Below, one piece after another: positions 51,555 to 59,104 of a DNA stretch of 64,000 nucleotides. The position numbers were made by a program, and so were the translations under genes. The notes beneath the pieces are model-generated. The model was not told where the DNA came from and did not search any database. It saw only the letters and a program-made list of their open reading frames with translations. Positions within the stretch are counted from its first letter, which is position 1. Every line of letters starts with the position of its first letter. Source of the DNA: Erythrobacter sp047872805 (lineage in GTDB: Bacteria; Pseudomonadota; Alphaproteobacteria; Sphingomonadales; Sphingomonadaceae). The stretch covers positions 1-64,000 of the forward strand of contig NZ_JBLQUK010000009.1 of assembly GCF_047872805.1 (NCBI RefSeq). Reading direction: 5' to 3'.

Positions 51555-51590
51555 AAAGAAAAGGCGGCGCTGCGAGGTGCCGCCTTTTTC
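51555..51590. terminator. Bidirectional intrinsic terminator
   Basis: AAGGCGGC (51561-51568) pairs with GCCGCCTT (51579-51586) over a 10-nt loop, flanked by AAAAAG upstream and TTTTTC downstream. It ends the lipoprotein transcript and the convergent serine hydrolase transcript. Confidence 0.8.
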
Positions 51591-51611
51591 TGTGCTCGAT
51601 CTCAATCGGAA

Positions 51612-52670
51612 TTATCTGCCACTTCCGCTGCGCGGCGCACTGGTCCATATCTGGCGCGGATTGCCCCCTGGATTTTGCTGAGCGCGGGCACCGAAACCAT
51701 CATAAAGCGCTCGCGCAATCGAAGCGATTCGCCGTTCCCGCGCAAGCCGTGATCCCTGCCCTGTCACATAGATCGCAACCGCAATCGCGCGGCCATCGGG
51801 CGATTCGATGATACCGATGTCGCTTGAGGTGTTGTTGAGCGATCCGGTCTTGTGGCTGACCCTTGCTTCTGCCGGCATGTTGGCCGGAATTCTGCGGGAG
51901 CCGGTAACCGTGCGGCTCATCGAACCGAGCAGAACCTGACGGCTCTGATCGGACAGAAAATCACCGCGATAGAGCCCTTGGAGCAAGCGCACCATCGCCC
52001 GCGGCGTCGCTGCATCGCGCGGATCAATCCAGCTTGCCGGATCATATTCGCCATCATCGCGAACCAGTGTCGCAATGTCGCGGTCGATCGAAAAATCATT
52101 GATACCCTGACGGCGCATCCAGTCATTGACCGCCTGCGGCCCGCCGACCGCCGCAATCAGCGCGTCGGTCGCCGGGTTGCTGGAACGGGTAATCATCATC
52201 TCGATCAGATCGATTGCCGGCATGTAATTGCCTTCGCGCACCGGCGCCGCCGCTGACGAAAACTTCGCCGAGCGAACCGGGATGAGCAGCGGAAATTCTG
52301 ACGTCAGCGAATAACGGCCCTGTTCAACCATTTCGAGATAGGTCGCGGCTACCGCGATCTTGCTGGTCGAAGCCATGGGGAACAATTGGTCGCCCAGCAC
52401 CATGATCTGATCGCCAGTTGAAAGATCCACGGCGGCAACCCCGATGCGTCCGTCATTGCCATTGGCAAGCTCGGCAATGCGTTGTTCGAAACCGCTCGCA
52501 TAGATTGCCTCAAACGTTTCGGGCGACCGCATTTCGGTGCCAAACGCATCGTCAAAACTTGCGTGCAGATCGTTTGACTGTGCCGCAACCGGGGCAGCGA
52601 AGGCGGCAAGGAGCGCCGCCAGCAAAGCAGGGACGCGATGGGAAATGAGGATGCGATAGATAAGAGCCAT
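51612..52670 (-). CDS. Class A beta-lactamase-like serine hydrolase
   Basis: A 352-residue protein with signal peptide ending APVAAQ. The SxxK motif is MASTSKIAV near residue 105, an SSN triad (ITRSSNPATD) stands where SDN is usual, a Glu lies in VRDDGEYDP (omega-loop position uncertain), and KTG is in VSHKTGSLNN. Periplasmic. Hydrolysis of beta-lactams is possible, but the SSN change and extra N-terminal segment leave room for another role. A CtrA-like box lies 25 bp upstream of the start. Confidence 0.85.
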   Translation of the reverse strand: MALIYRILISHRVPALLAALLAAFAAPVAAQSNDLHASFDDAFGTEMRSPETFEAIYASGFEQRIAELANGNDGRIGVAAVDLSTGDQIMVLGDQLFPMASTSKIAVAATYLEMVEQGRYSLTSEFPLLIPVRSAKFSSAAAPVREGNYMPAIDLIEMMITRSSNPATDALIAAVGGPQAVNDWMRRQGINDFSIDRDIATLVRDDGEYDPASWIDPRDAATPRAMVRLLQGLYRGDFLSDQSRQVLLGSMSRTVTGSRRIPANMPAEARVSHKTGSLNNTSSDIGIIESPDGRAIAVAIYVTGQGSRLARERRIASIARALYDGFGARAQQNPGGNPRQIWTSAPRSGSGR

Positions 52671-52694
52671 CGGGCGGAGATACTCCGATCAGGG

Positions 52695-52710
52695 TTAGCG
52701 GTGACTTAAC
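52695..52710 (+). promoter_or_regulatory. CtrA-box-like site upstream of the serine hydrolase
   Basis: TTAG-CGGTGAC-TTAAC matches TTAA-N7-TTAAC with one mismatch. It sits 25 bp upstream of the hydrolase ATG and overlaps nothing else except the last base(s) of the spacer before the small Cys-rich frame. Could be chance. Confidence 0.3.
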
Positions 52711-52711
52711 A

Positions 52712-52894
52712 TCAGTCTGTAGGTGCAAGCGATTCGCCGCGACAAGCGTTCGGGCCGCCGCATGCGACGAAATGTGCGCGCGCCGCGACCGGACTGGCGC
52801 TTACGCAGCTGACGGGTGGCAATTGCGCTTTCGTCGAACAACCGCATTTTGCACAAGCTGCGGCCTTGACTGCAATCGGCAGTTCGTCAGACAT
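52712..52894 (-). CDS. Possible small Cys-rich protein
   Basis: A 60-residue frame beginning MSDELPIAVKAAACAKCGCS and carrying seven-odd cysteines in CxxCxC and spaced single positions (VSCVS, VACGGPNACRG). This pattern suggests metal binding. Third codon positions are GC-rich, as in real genes here. Against it: no strong Shine-Dalgarno and its start region overlaps the leader of the divergent DUF305 gene. If real it is the first gene of a pair with the serine hydrolase, 41 bp away. Confidence 0.4.
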   Translation of the reverse strand: MSDELPIAVKAAACAKCGCSTKAQLPPVSCVSASPVAARAHFVACGGPNACRGESLAPTD

Positions 52895-52924
52895 GACCGC
52901 AAGATATTTGGAACAGGGACGTTT

Positions 52925-55270
52925 ATGACAATTTTGCAAACCGGCTCGCGCAGCGCCGCGGTCCAATCGCGCGCGCTCTTTACCGCGATGCTGCTGTGCA
53001 GTTCTGGCATTGCCTTTGCTCAAACCGCTCCTTCCGCGCCGATCGTGCAACCAGGAGCGCCGGGGCAGGCCAGTCGGATGCTGAGCGCGGACGAAGCAAC
53101 CAATCTGGCCAAGGCCAGCCACACCGCAGCCGATGTGCGTTTCATGCAAGCGATGATCGTGCATCATCAACAGGCGGTCGACATGGCCGTTTTGGTGGAG
53201 GCTCGCACCAATAACGAAGACATCGTGGCCATCGCTGGTCGGATCAAATCCAGCCAGGCCGATGAAATCGAATTCATGAACGAATGGCTCGCTGCACGGG
53301 GCGAGAGCACTGCAATGGCCTCCATGGCCGGACATTCGGGCCACGCTGGACATGCCGCAGTTGTCGATCATTCGCAAATGGCGGGGATGGCCAGTCCTGA
53401 GCAAATGGCAGCATTGGCCGCAGCCGAAGGCACCGAATTTGACCGTTTGTTCCTGACGCTGATGATCGCGCATCACGAAGGCGCGCTCGACATGACCGAG
53501 GACTTGCTGGATCAACCCGGCAGCGCGGCGGACCCGGTGCTGTTCCGCTTTGTTGGCGATATCGACAACGACCAATCCACCGAGATAGATCGGATGGACG
53601 GCGTGTTGGCGAGCCTGTCGGTCGATCCTCGCGCCAATCTTACCCCCGGTTTTGACGATGCGGGTGAGGCCATCATGCACCTGCGCCACGTTGCTTTCCT
53701 TGCAAAGCCTGCGGGCTTTTTCGATCCTGACAACCCTGCCGATCTGCGGCCCCCCGTTCCCCCGAGCGAAGACGAAGCGGTAGAGGAAGATGGCGAGGGA
53801 CAGGGCGAGGTAGTGACCGAAGTCGCCGCCGCAGACGCAAGCGCTGATGAAGCAGAAGGAGCTGCAGAAACCGAAGAGCGCGGCGAAGAGGAAAGCCTCA
53901 CCCAATTTGCCGAGCGTTCCCCGCTGCTCGATTTTGCCAACACCGATATGGCGTTCTTCGGTGACATCATGGTCGCGGGCAATTACCACGGTTTCAACAT
54001 CTACCGCCTTGGCGACGATGGCGCGCCGACGCTGCTCAGTTCGGTCGTCTGTCCGGGCGGGCAAGGCGATGTTTCGGTCGTCGGCGACATCCTTGTCATG
54101 AGTGTCGAACAGACCCGCGGGCGGGTCGATTGCGGCTTGCAAGGGGTCGAAGGCGAGGTCAGCGAAGAACGTTTCCGGGGTCTGCGCATTTTCGACATTT
54201 CCGACCTCACCGCCGTGCGGCAGGTCGGGCAGGTGCAGACCTGCCGGGGCAGCCACACCCATTCCATCGTCAGCGCCGATGACGAGCGGATCATCGTCTA
54301 CAATTCGGGAACCTCGCGCATCCGCAAACGCGAAGAGCTGGCGCGCTGCATTGATAACCCTTCGGATTCGCGCACCGCGCTGTTCAGCATCGACGTGATC
54401 GAAATTCCGCTGGCGGACCCTTCACGCTCTCGGATTATCAGCAGCCCGCGCGTCTTTGCCGATCCTGAAACCGGAGAGATCGCCGGCCTGTGGCAGGGCG
54501 GCGACAGCGGCGACGGCACTCAGAGCACCGCACGCACCGATCAATGCCATGACATCACCGTGTTCCCCGCGCTTGGTCTCGCGGCGGGGGCGTGTTCGGG
54601 CAATGGCATCCTGATGGACATTTCCGACCCGATGAACCCGGTGCGGCTTGATGCGGTGTTCGACAAGGGCTTTGCCTATTGGCATTCGGCCACGTTCAAC
54701 AATGATGGCACCAAGGTGATCTTTACCGACGAATGGGGCGGCGGCGGACGCCCGCGTTGCAAGGCTTCGGACCCGATGACCTGGGGGGCCAATGCGATCT
54801 ATGACATCGTCGATGGCAAGCTCGAATTCCGCAGCCATTACAAGATGCCCGGACCGCAGAGCGAATGGGAAAATTGCGTGGCGCATAACGGCTCTATCGT
54901 GCCGGTGCCGGGGCGCGATATTTTCGTGCAAAGCTGGTATCAGGGCGGGATCAGCCTGATGGATTTCACCGACAGCGCCAACCCGCGAGAAATCGCTTTT
55001 TTTGACCGCGGCCCGATTGACGACGAACAGATGGTCGTCGGCGGTTTCTGGTCGTCTTATTGGTACAAGGGCCGGATTTATGGGACCGAGATCACGCGCG
55101 GTATCGACGTGTTCGCGCTCCAGCCGAGCGAGTTTCTGACCGCAGCCGAAATCGCGGCGGCAGAGGCGGCCAGCTATGCCGACACCCGTTTCAACCCACA
55201 GACCCAGACCCAGGTGACGTGGGATGCGGACGTGATCGAGGCCGCAGAGGCCAGCCGCAAGGGCGGGTGA
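52925..55270 (+). CDS. Exported DUF305-LVIVD repeat fusion protein
   Basis: A 781-residue protein with signal peptide ending GIAFAQ. Residues about 45-225 are DUF305, with two His-His units (AMIVHHQQAVDMA and LMIAHHEGALDMTE) like those that bind metal ions. An acidic Ala/Glu-rich linker follows (about 275-330). Residues about 340-750 resemble LVIVD/beta-propeller proteins (LRIFDISDLTAVRQVGQVQ, ILMDISDPMNPVRL, SLMDFTDSANPREI). A periplasmic or surface metal-related role is inferred. ATG 52925 starts the signal peptide. Confidence 0.85.
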   Translation: MTILQTGSRSAAVQSRALFTAMLLCSSGIAFAQTAPSAPIVQPGAPGQASRMLSADEATNLAKASHTAADVRFMQAMIVHHQQAVDMAVLVEARTNNEDIVAIAGRIKSSQADEIEFMNEWLAARGESTAMASMAGHSGHAGHAAVVDHSQMAGMASPEQMAALAAAEGTEFDRLFLTLMIAHHEGALDMTEDLLDQPGSAADPVLFRFVGDIDNDQSTEIDRMDGVLASLSVDPRANLTPGFDDAGEAIMHLRHVAFLAKPAGFFDPDNPADLRPPVPPSEDEAVEEDGEGQGEVVTEVAAADASADEAEGAAETEERGEEESLTQFAERSPLLDFANTDMAFFGDIMVAGNYHGFNIYRLGDDGAPTLLSSVVCPGGQGDVSVVGDILVMSVEQTRGRVDCGLQGVEGEVSEERFRGLRIFDISDLTAVRQVGQVQTCRGSHTHSIVSADDERIIVYNSGTSRIRKREELARCIDNPSDSRTALFSIDVIEIPLADPSRSRIISSPRVFADPETGEIAGLWQGGDSGDGTQSTARTDQCHDITVFPALGLAAGACSGNGILMDISDPMNPVRLDAVFDKGFAYWHSATFNNDGTKVIFTDEWGGGGRPRCKASDPMTWGANAIYDIVDGKLEFRSHYKMPGPQSEWENCVAHNGSIVPVPGRDIFVQSWYQGGISLMDFTDSANPREIAFFDRGPIDDEQMVVGGFWSSYWYKGRIYGTEITRGIDVFALQPSEFLTAAEIAAAEAASYADTRFNPQTQTQVTWDADVIEAAEASRKGG

Positions 55271-55312
55271 CGCAGCTTTACGCACCTGCTGCCCGCGCGA
55301 AACCCAATGATC

Positions 55313-55425
55313 CTGCTTGACACATTGGCCATAGTGTCAAGCAGGGTTGCTGCCCTAAACACCTGTTTTTATACAAAACCATGCCAAAAGCGCGGTTGAC
55401 ACTTTTCCAACAAAAACCCGTTTGC
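55313..55425 (-). repeat. Dispersed GTGTCAA/TTGACAC element, copy C
   Basis: Inverted copy. CCTGCTTGACAC (55312-55323), a 10-nt spacer and GTGTCAAGCAGG (55334-55345) form a 12-bp inverted repeat. After 48 nt comes CGCGGTTGACAC-TTTTCCAAC (55391-55411), the reverse complement of the left block of copies A and B. Shared flanking sequence extends to about 55425 (compare GGCAAA..GGGT in A). It lies between the DUF305-LVIVD gene and the decayed TPR gene. Confidence 0.82.
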
Positions 55426-55516
55426 CTCACTGCACATTCAGACGATTTCAAAGAGCATTGCGGCAATCGCACGAAACTGCCGCTGTAGGAAAGCGCCGCG
55501 AGACCCGTTGACGCGA

Positions 55517-55944
55517 TCACTCATCAGCGGGCGGTGATCCCAGAAGCCTGTCGCGCAGCCTGGCCGCTTGCTTGACCCGGATGTGACCGGGTCCGGTTGC
55601 GGCCAGCAAGGCATCATGGACCCTGCCAATTTCAGCCAGCGCGGTATCACGCTCCCCTTTGGCGGCGAGAATTTCGAGCCAGACCAATTCGCTGACCTGC
55701 GTTTGAGGATGATCGGGATTTAAGACTCGGGACTGCTGGGAGATCGTGCCAAGTATTTCTCTTTCGGCATCATCGATGCGTCCCAGCGCTAGTAGGACCT
55801 CGCTGCGAAGGCGCAGGGCTGCGAACATATTTGGATGCTCGGCACCGAGGTGCCCCTTAAAAATGGAATAAGGACGTCAATTTCGTCCAGCGCCTGTGGG
55901 AGTGTGACTTGAGATGGCGAAGCCCAGCACGATTGGATGGTCAT
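55517..55944 (-). pseudogene. Decayed TPR-repeat gene remnant
   Basis: The frame 55517-55828 encodes MFAALRLRSEVLLALGRIDDAE and further helices. Upstream in the same frame, before its ATG, LGAEHPN still matches TPR/kinesin-light-chain-type repeats, but a TGA occurs at 55877-55879. A second frame (from 55944, ending near 55850) carries QALDEIDVLIPF. This indicates a frameshift around 55840-55880 in an already truncated gene. No signal or other domain remains. Confidence 0.55.
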
Positions 55945-55987
55945 TACTCTGAACACGCTTTTGATAAGTTAGTGGCGTCCGCATCGT

Positions 55988-56851
55988 CTAAGCCGTAGGT
56001 TTTCCGTCCTCGTCACAACGAGTTGCAACCTGACTTAGGAAACCCTTCACCATTGCGATGATGTGGGCAGCCTGTGCTTCGTCATACGACGACTCTAGGT
56101 GCATGGTTTCGTTTCGGTAGGGATTCTGGAACGCTGCAAGAGCTCCATACAAGCGGTCAAAGAATTTATAATCATCCGCAACCTTATCCGCCGCAGTTGG
56201 CCATCTTGTATCCAACGCTTCCTTCACCTTTCTCTGCATGGCACTCCAGTTTCGGTCAGGCCCCTTGATCGGGTCAGGAATGCCAAGGCAGCGGGAAACA
56301 GCGCGAATGCCTACCTCAAGGCAGCGGATGGCGTGGAACGCGCTAGCGGTCCATCGCGAAAATCCGAAACACTTGGCAGCCTCCGTTGCTTCAGAAGTTA
56401 CGCTTGGGAATGCATTTTCGACCGCCTTTCCAAAAAGCGAAAAGTCATCTGCAAGATACTTCGTTTGCTCCGTCCGCAAAACGAGGAATTTTTTGCTCTC
56501 GGCTTCAAACGCCAAGCTCCCGTTGTGCAAATAATCGAATGACCTCTTGAGGTCATTAAACTCTTCGCCGGATACAGAAACGCCTCCGTATGTCGGGTCT
56601 GACTTGGCCCCAGAAAGAAGGTCTACTACGCGCCGAGAATGCCGCGCAGCCACATCAAGTCCGAACGCGTCCAATTGATTTGCATACGCCCTTAGCCTGT
56701 CTAAAGCACCATCTAGATTTTCAGGGTTTTTGAAATTTATAAAGCCCCACAGTCGGTTGTGGTGCGCTGTCTGCGAGAACGATGCCAAAAGAGAATGGCC
56801 GTCAAGCAACTTGTGTAATTCGGCGGAATTGAACATATCCCAAAGGCTCAC
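55988..56851 (-). CDS. Lone HEPN-like protein
   Basis: A 287-residue protein without signal peptide. The C-terminal half is helical (SAFHAIRCLEVGIRAVSRCLG) and carries RNETMH, an R-N-x3-H sequence resembling the HEPN ribonuclease motif, in a helix before EAQAAHIIAMVKGFLSQVA. HEPN proteins often serve in toxin or phage-defence modules, but no partner gene is seen. Its third codon positions look more AT-rich than its neighbours', suggesting recent acquisition. The gene lies between the TPR remnant and groEL. Confidence 0.7.
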   Translation of the reverse strand: MSLWDMFNSAELHKLLDGHSLLASFSQTAHHNRLWGFINFKNPENLDGALDRLRAYANQLDAFGLDVAARHSRRVVDLLSGAKSDPTYGGVSVSGEEFNDLKRSFDYLHNGSLAFEAESKKFLVLRTEQTKYLADDFSLFGKAVENAFPSVTSEATEAAKCFGFSRWTASAFHAIRCLEVGIRAVSRCLGIPDPIKGPDRNWSAMQRKVKEALDTRWPTAADKVADDYKFFDRLYGALAAFQNPYRNETMHLESSYDEAQAAHIIAMVKGFLSQVATRCDEDGKPTA

Positions 56852-56924
56852 AATCCGATTAGGTGTTAGAAGAATCTAACACCTCCCGTGAAGTTTTGGT
56901 ATGCCCCGTATAATAACGGCAACG

Positions 56925-56960
56925 AAAAACCCCGGCGGACGAATGTCCACCGGGGTCTTT
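56925..56960 (-). terminator. Intrinsic terminator of groEL
   Basis: ACCCCGG (56929-56935), GGAC, loop GAAT, GTCC and CCGGGGT (56950-56956) form a long stem with one mismatch. On the minus strand five T follow the stem, giving a good terminator 31 bp after the groEL stop. The plus side has a CTTTCT run. Confidence 0.8.
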
Positions 56961-56990
56961 CTGTTGACGTTGGTTGGGTAGCGAGCCGGC

Positions 56991-58643
56991 TTAGAAGCCG
57001 CCCATTCCGCCCATTCCGCCCATGCCGCTCATATCGGGCATGCCGCCGCCAGCGGCCTTGTCTTCGGGCGCGTCGGTGATGGCGGCTTCGGTGGTGATCA
57101 GCAGGCCGGCGACCGATGCAGCATCCTGCAGCGCGGTGCGCACGACCTTGGTCGGGTCGATCACACCGGCAGCCACGAGGTTTTCATAGGTGTCGGTGGC
57201 CGCGTTGAAGCCCTGCGTTTCATCGCCTTCACGCAGCAGATTGCCCGAAACCACCGCGCCATCATGGCCAGCGTTTTCGGCGATCTGACGGATCGGTGCG
57301 AGGATTGCCCGGCGCACGATGTCGATCCCGCGGGTCTGGTCGTCGTTTTCGCCCTTCACCCCTTCGAGAACCTTCGAGGCGTAAAGCAGCGCGGTGCCGC
57401 CGCCGGGGACGATGCCTTCTTCAACCGCAGCGCGGGTTGCGTGGAGAGCGTCATCGACGCGGTCCTTGCGTTCCTTCACTTCGACTTCGGAAGCGCCGCC
57501 GACCTTGATCACCGCAACCCCGCCAGCCAACTTGGCCAAACGTTCCTGCAGCTTTTCACGGTCGTAATCGCTGGTGGTGGCTTCCATCTGAGCCTTGATC
57601 TCGCCGACGCGGGCCTTGATTTCATCGGCCGAGCCAGCGCCATCGACGATGGTGGTGTTGTCCTTGTCGATGGTGACGCGCTTGGCTTCGCCGAGCATGC
57701 CGAGCGTGACGTTTTCAAGCTTGATGCCCAGATCTTCGCTGACCATTTCACCCTTGGTGAGGATCGCGATGTCCTGCAGCATGGCCTTGCGGCGGTCGCC
57801 GAAGCCCGGGGCCTTGACCGCAGCCACTTTCAGGCCGCCGCGCAGCTTGTTGACCACCAGGGTCGCCAGCGCTTCGCCTTCGATGTCTTCGGCGATGATC
57901 AGCAGCGGACGCCCGCTCTGAACAGCCGCTTCGAGCACCGGCAGCATGGCTTGCAGGTTCGACAGCTTCTTTTCATGGATCAGGATATACGGATTTTCGA
58001 GTTCGACCGTCATCTTGTCCGGGTTGGTGATGAAATAGGGCGACAGGTAACCACGGTCGAACTGCATGCCTTCGACGACATCGAGTTCAAATTCGAGGCC
58101 TTTGGCTTCCTCGACGGTGATGACGCCTTCCTTGCCGACCTTTTCCATGGCTTCGGCGATTTTCTCGCCGACTTCCTTGTCGCCATTGGCAGAGATGACG
58201 CCGACCTGTGCGACTTCAGCCGAACCGGCGACTTCTTTCGAACGGGCAACGAGGTCTGCGACGACCTTGGTCACGGCCAGATCGATCCCGCGCTTCAAAT
58301 CCATCGGGTTCATGCCCGCTGCGACCGACTTCATGCCTTCGCGCACGATTGCCTGACCCAGAACGGTGGCGGTGGTGGTTCCGTCCCCAGCGATGTCGTT
58401 GGTCTTGGACGCCACTTCCTTGAGCATTTGCGCGCCCATGTTTTCGAACTTGTCCTTAAGCTCGATTTCCTTGGCGACGGTGACGCCGTCCTTGGTGATG
58501 CGGGGTGCGCCAAAGCTTTTGTCGATCACAACATTGCGGCCTTTCGGGCCGAGTGTCACTTTGACAGCATTGGCGAGGATATCGACGCCGCGAAGAATGC
58601 CTTCGCGGGCTTCACGGCCGAACTTTACGTCCTTGGCAGCCAT
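56991..58643 (-). CDS. groL: Chaperonin GroEL
   Basis: A 550-residue 60-kDa chaperonin subunit starting AAKDVKFGREAREGILRG, with GDGTTTATVL, the ATP-binding region KVTLGPKGRNVVIDK, and the glycine/methionine tail MSGMGGMGGMGGF. With GroES it forms the folding chamber. It follows groES by 54 bp in one operon controlled by the CIRCE element. Confidence 0.99.
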   Translation of the reverse strand: MAAKDVKFGREAREGILRGVDILANAVKVTLGPKGRNVVIDKSFGAPRITKDGVTVAKEIELKDKFENMGAQMLKEVASKTNDIAGDGTTTATVLGQAIVREGMKSVAAGMNPMDLKRGIDLAVTKVVADLVARSKEVAGSAEVAQVGVISANGDKEVGEKIAEAMEKVGKEGVITVEEAKGLEFELDVVEGMQFDRGYLSPYFITNPDKMTVELENPYILIHEKKLSNLQAMLPVLEAAVQSGRPLLIIAEDIEGEALATLVVNKLRGGLKVAAVKAPGFGDRRKAMLQDIAILTKGEMVSEDLGIKLENVTLGMLGEAKRVTIDKDNTTIVDGAGSADEIKARVGEIKAQMEATTSDYDREKLQERLAKLAGGVAVIKVGGASEVEVKERKDRVDDALHATRAAVEEGIVPGGGTALLYASKVLEGVKGENDDQTRGIDIVRRAILAPIRQIAENAGHDGAVVSGNLLREGDETQGFNAATDTYENLVAAGVIDPTKVVRTALQDAASVAGLLITTEAAITDAPEDKAAGGGMPDMSGMGGMGGMGGF

Positions 58644-58697
58644 TGGTGTTTCTCCTGGAAAAATTGAGTGTTGAAAAAAGCGTGTGGTTCAATCGGC

Positions 58698-58985
58698 TCA
58701 GCCAATGATCCCCATGATGTCGCTTTCCTTCATGATCAGCAGGTCTTCGCCGTCGATCTTGACTTCGGTGCCCGACCATTTGCCGAACAGGACCCGGTCG
58801 CCGGCTTTCACATCCATCGGGATGCGGTCGCCATCGTCGTCACGGGCGCCGTCGCCAATCGCGACGACTTCGCCTTCGCTGGGCTTTTCCTGTGCAGAGT
58901 CGGGGATGATGATGCCGCCAGCGGTTTTCTGGTCGGCTTCGATGCGGCGGACCACAACGCGGTCGTGCAGCGGACGAAATGCCAT
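58698..58985 (-). CDS. groS: Co-chaperonin GroES
   Basis: A 95-residue GroES with the usual start FRPLHDRVVVRRIE, mobile loop AGGIIIPDSAQEKP and VLFGKWSGTEVKIDGEDLLIM. It caps GroEL. ATG 58985 is the family start; a longer frame upstream would run through the CIRCE element. AAAGG precedes it. Confidence 0.98.
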   Translation of the reverse strand: MAFRPLHDRVVVRRIEADQKTAGGIIIPDSAQEKPSEGEVVAIGDGARDDDGDRIPMDVKAGDRVLFGKWSGTEVKIDGEDLLIMKESDIMGIIG

Positions 58986-59019
58986 AGGTGATGACCTTTC
59001 AAATGGGTTGAGATGTGAA

Positions 59020-59046
59020 TTGGCACTCTCCCTCCGAGAGTGCCAG
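59020..59046. promoter_or_regulatory. CIRCE element (HrcA operator) of groESL
   Basis: TTGGCACTC-N9-GAGTGCCAG at 59020-59046 matches CIRCE (TTAGCACTC-N9-GAGTGCTAA) except for compensated changes in the arms. It lies 35 bp upstream of groES. HrcA repression with heat-shock release is therefore expected. A heat-shock sigma promoter upstream was not resolved. Confidence 0.88.
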
Positions 59047-59104
59047 CATAGCGCATTTGGGGCTTGCCGGGCGTGTTTCAACCAAGCGGAATGAAATTTT
59101 TTCG

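Noticed and set aside
52712..54262. Long minus-strand frame across the DUF305-LVIVD gene
   Set aside because: Only the last 60 residues, outside the plus-strand gene, look protein-like; the rest is the shadow of the recognised gene.
57264..58667. Long open frame antisense to groEL, and similar antisense frames at 262-1416 and 2428-4074
   Set aside because: They lie wholly opposite well-recognised genes, have biased Arg/Ala/Gly or Phe/Asp compositions and no domain; GC-rich DNA with strong codon bias makes such shadows common.
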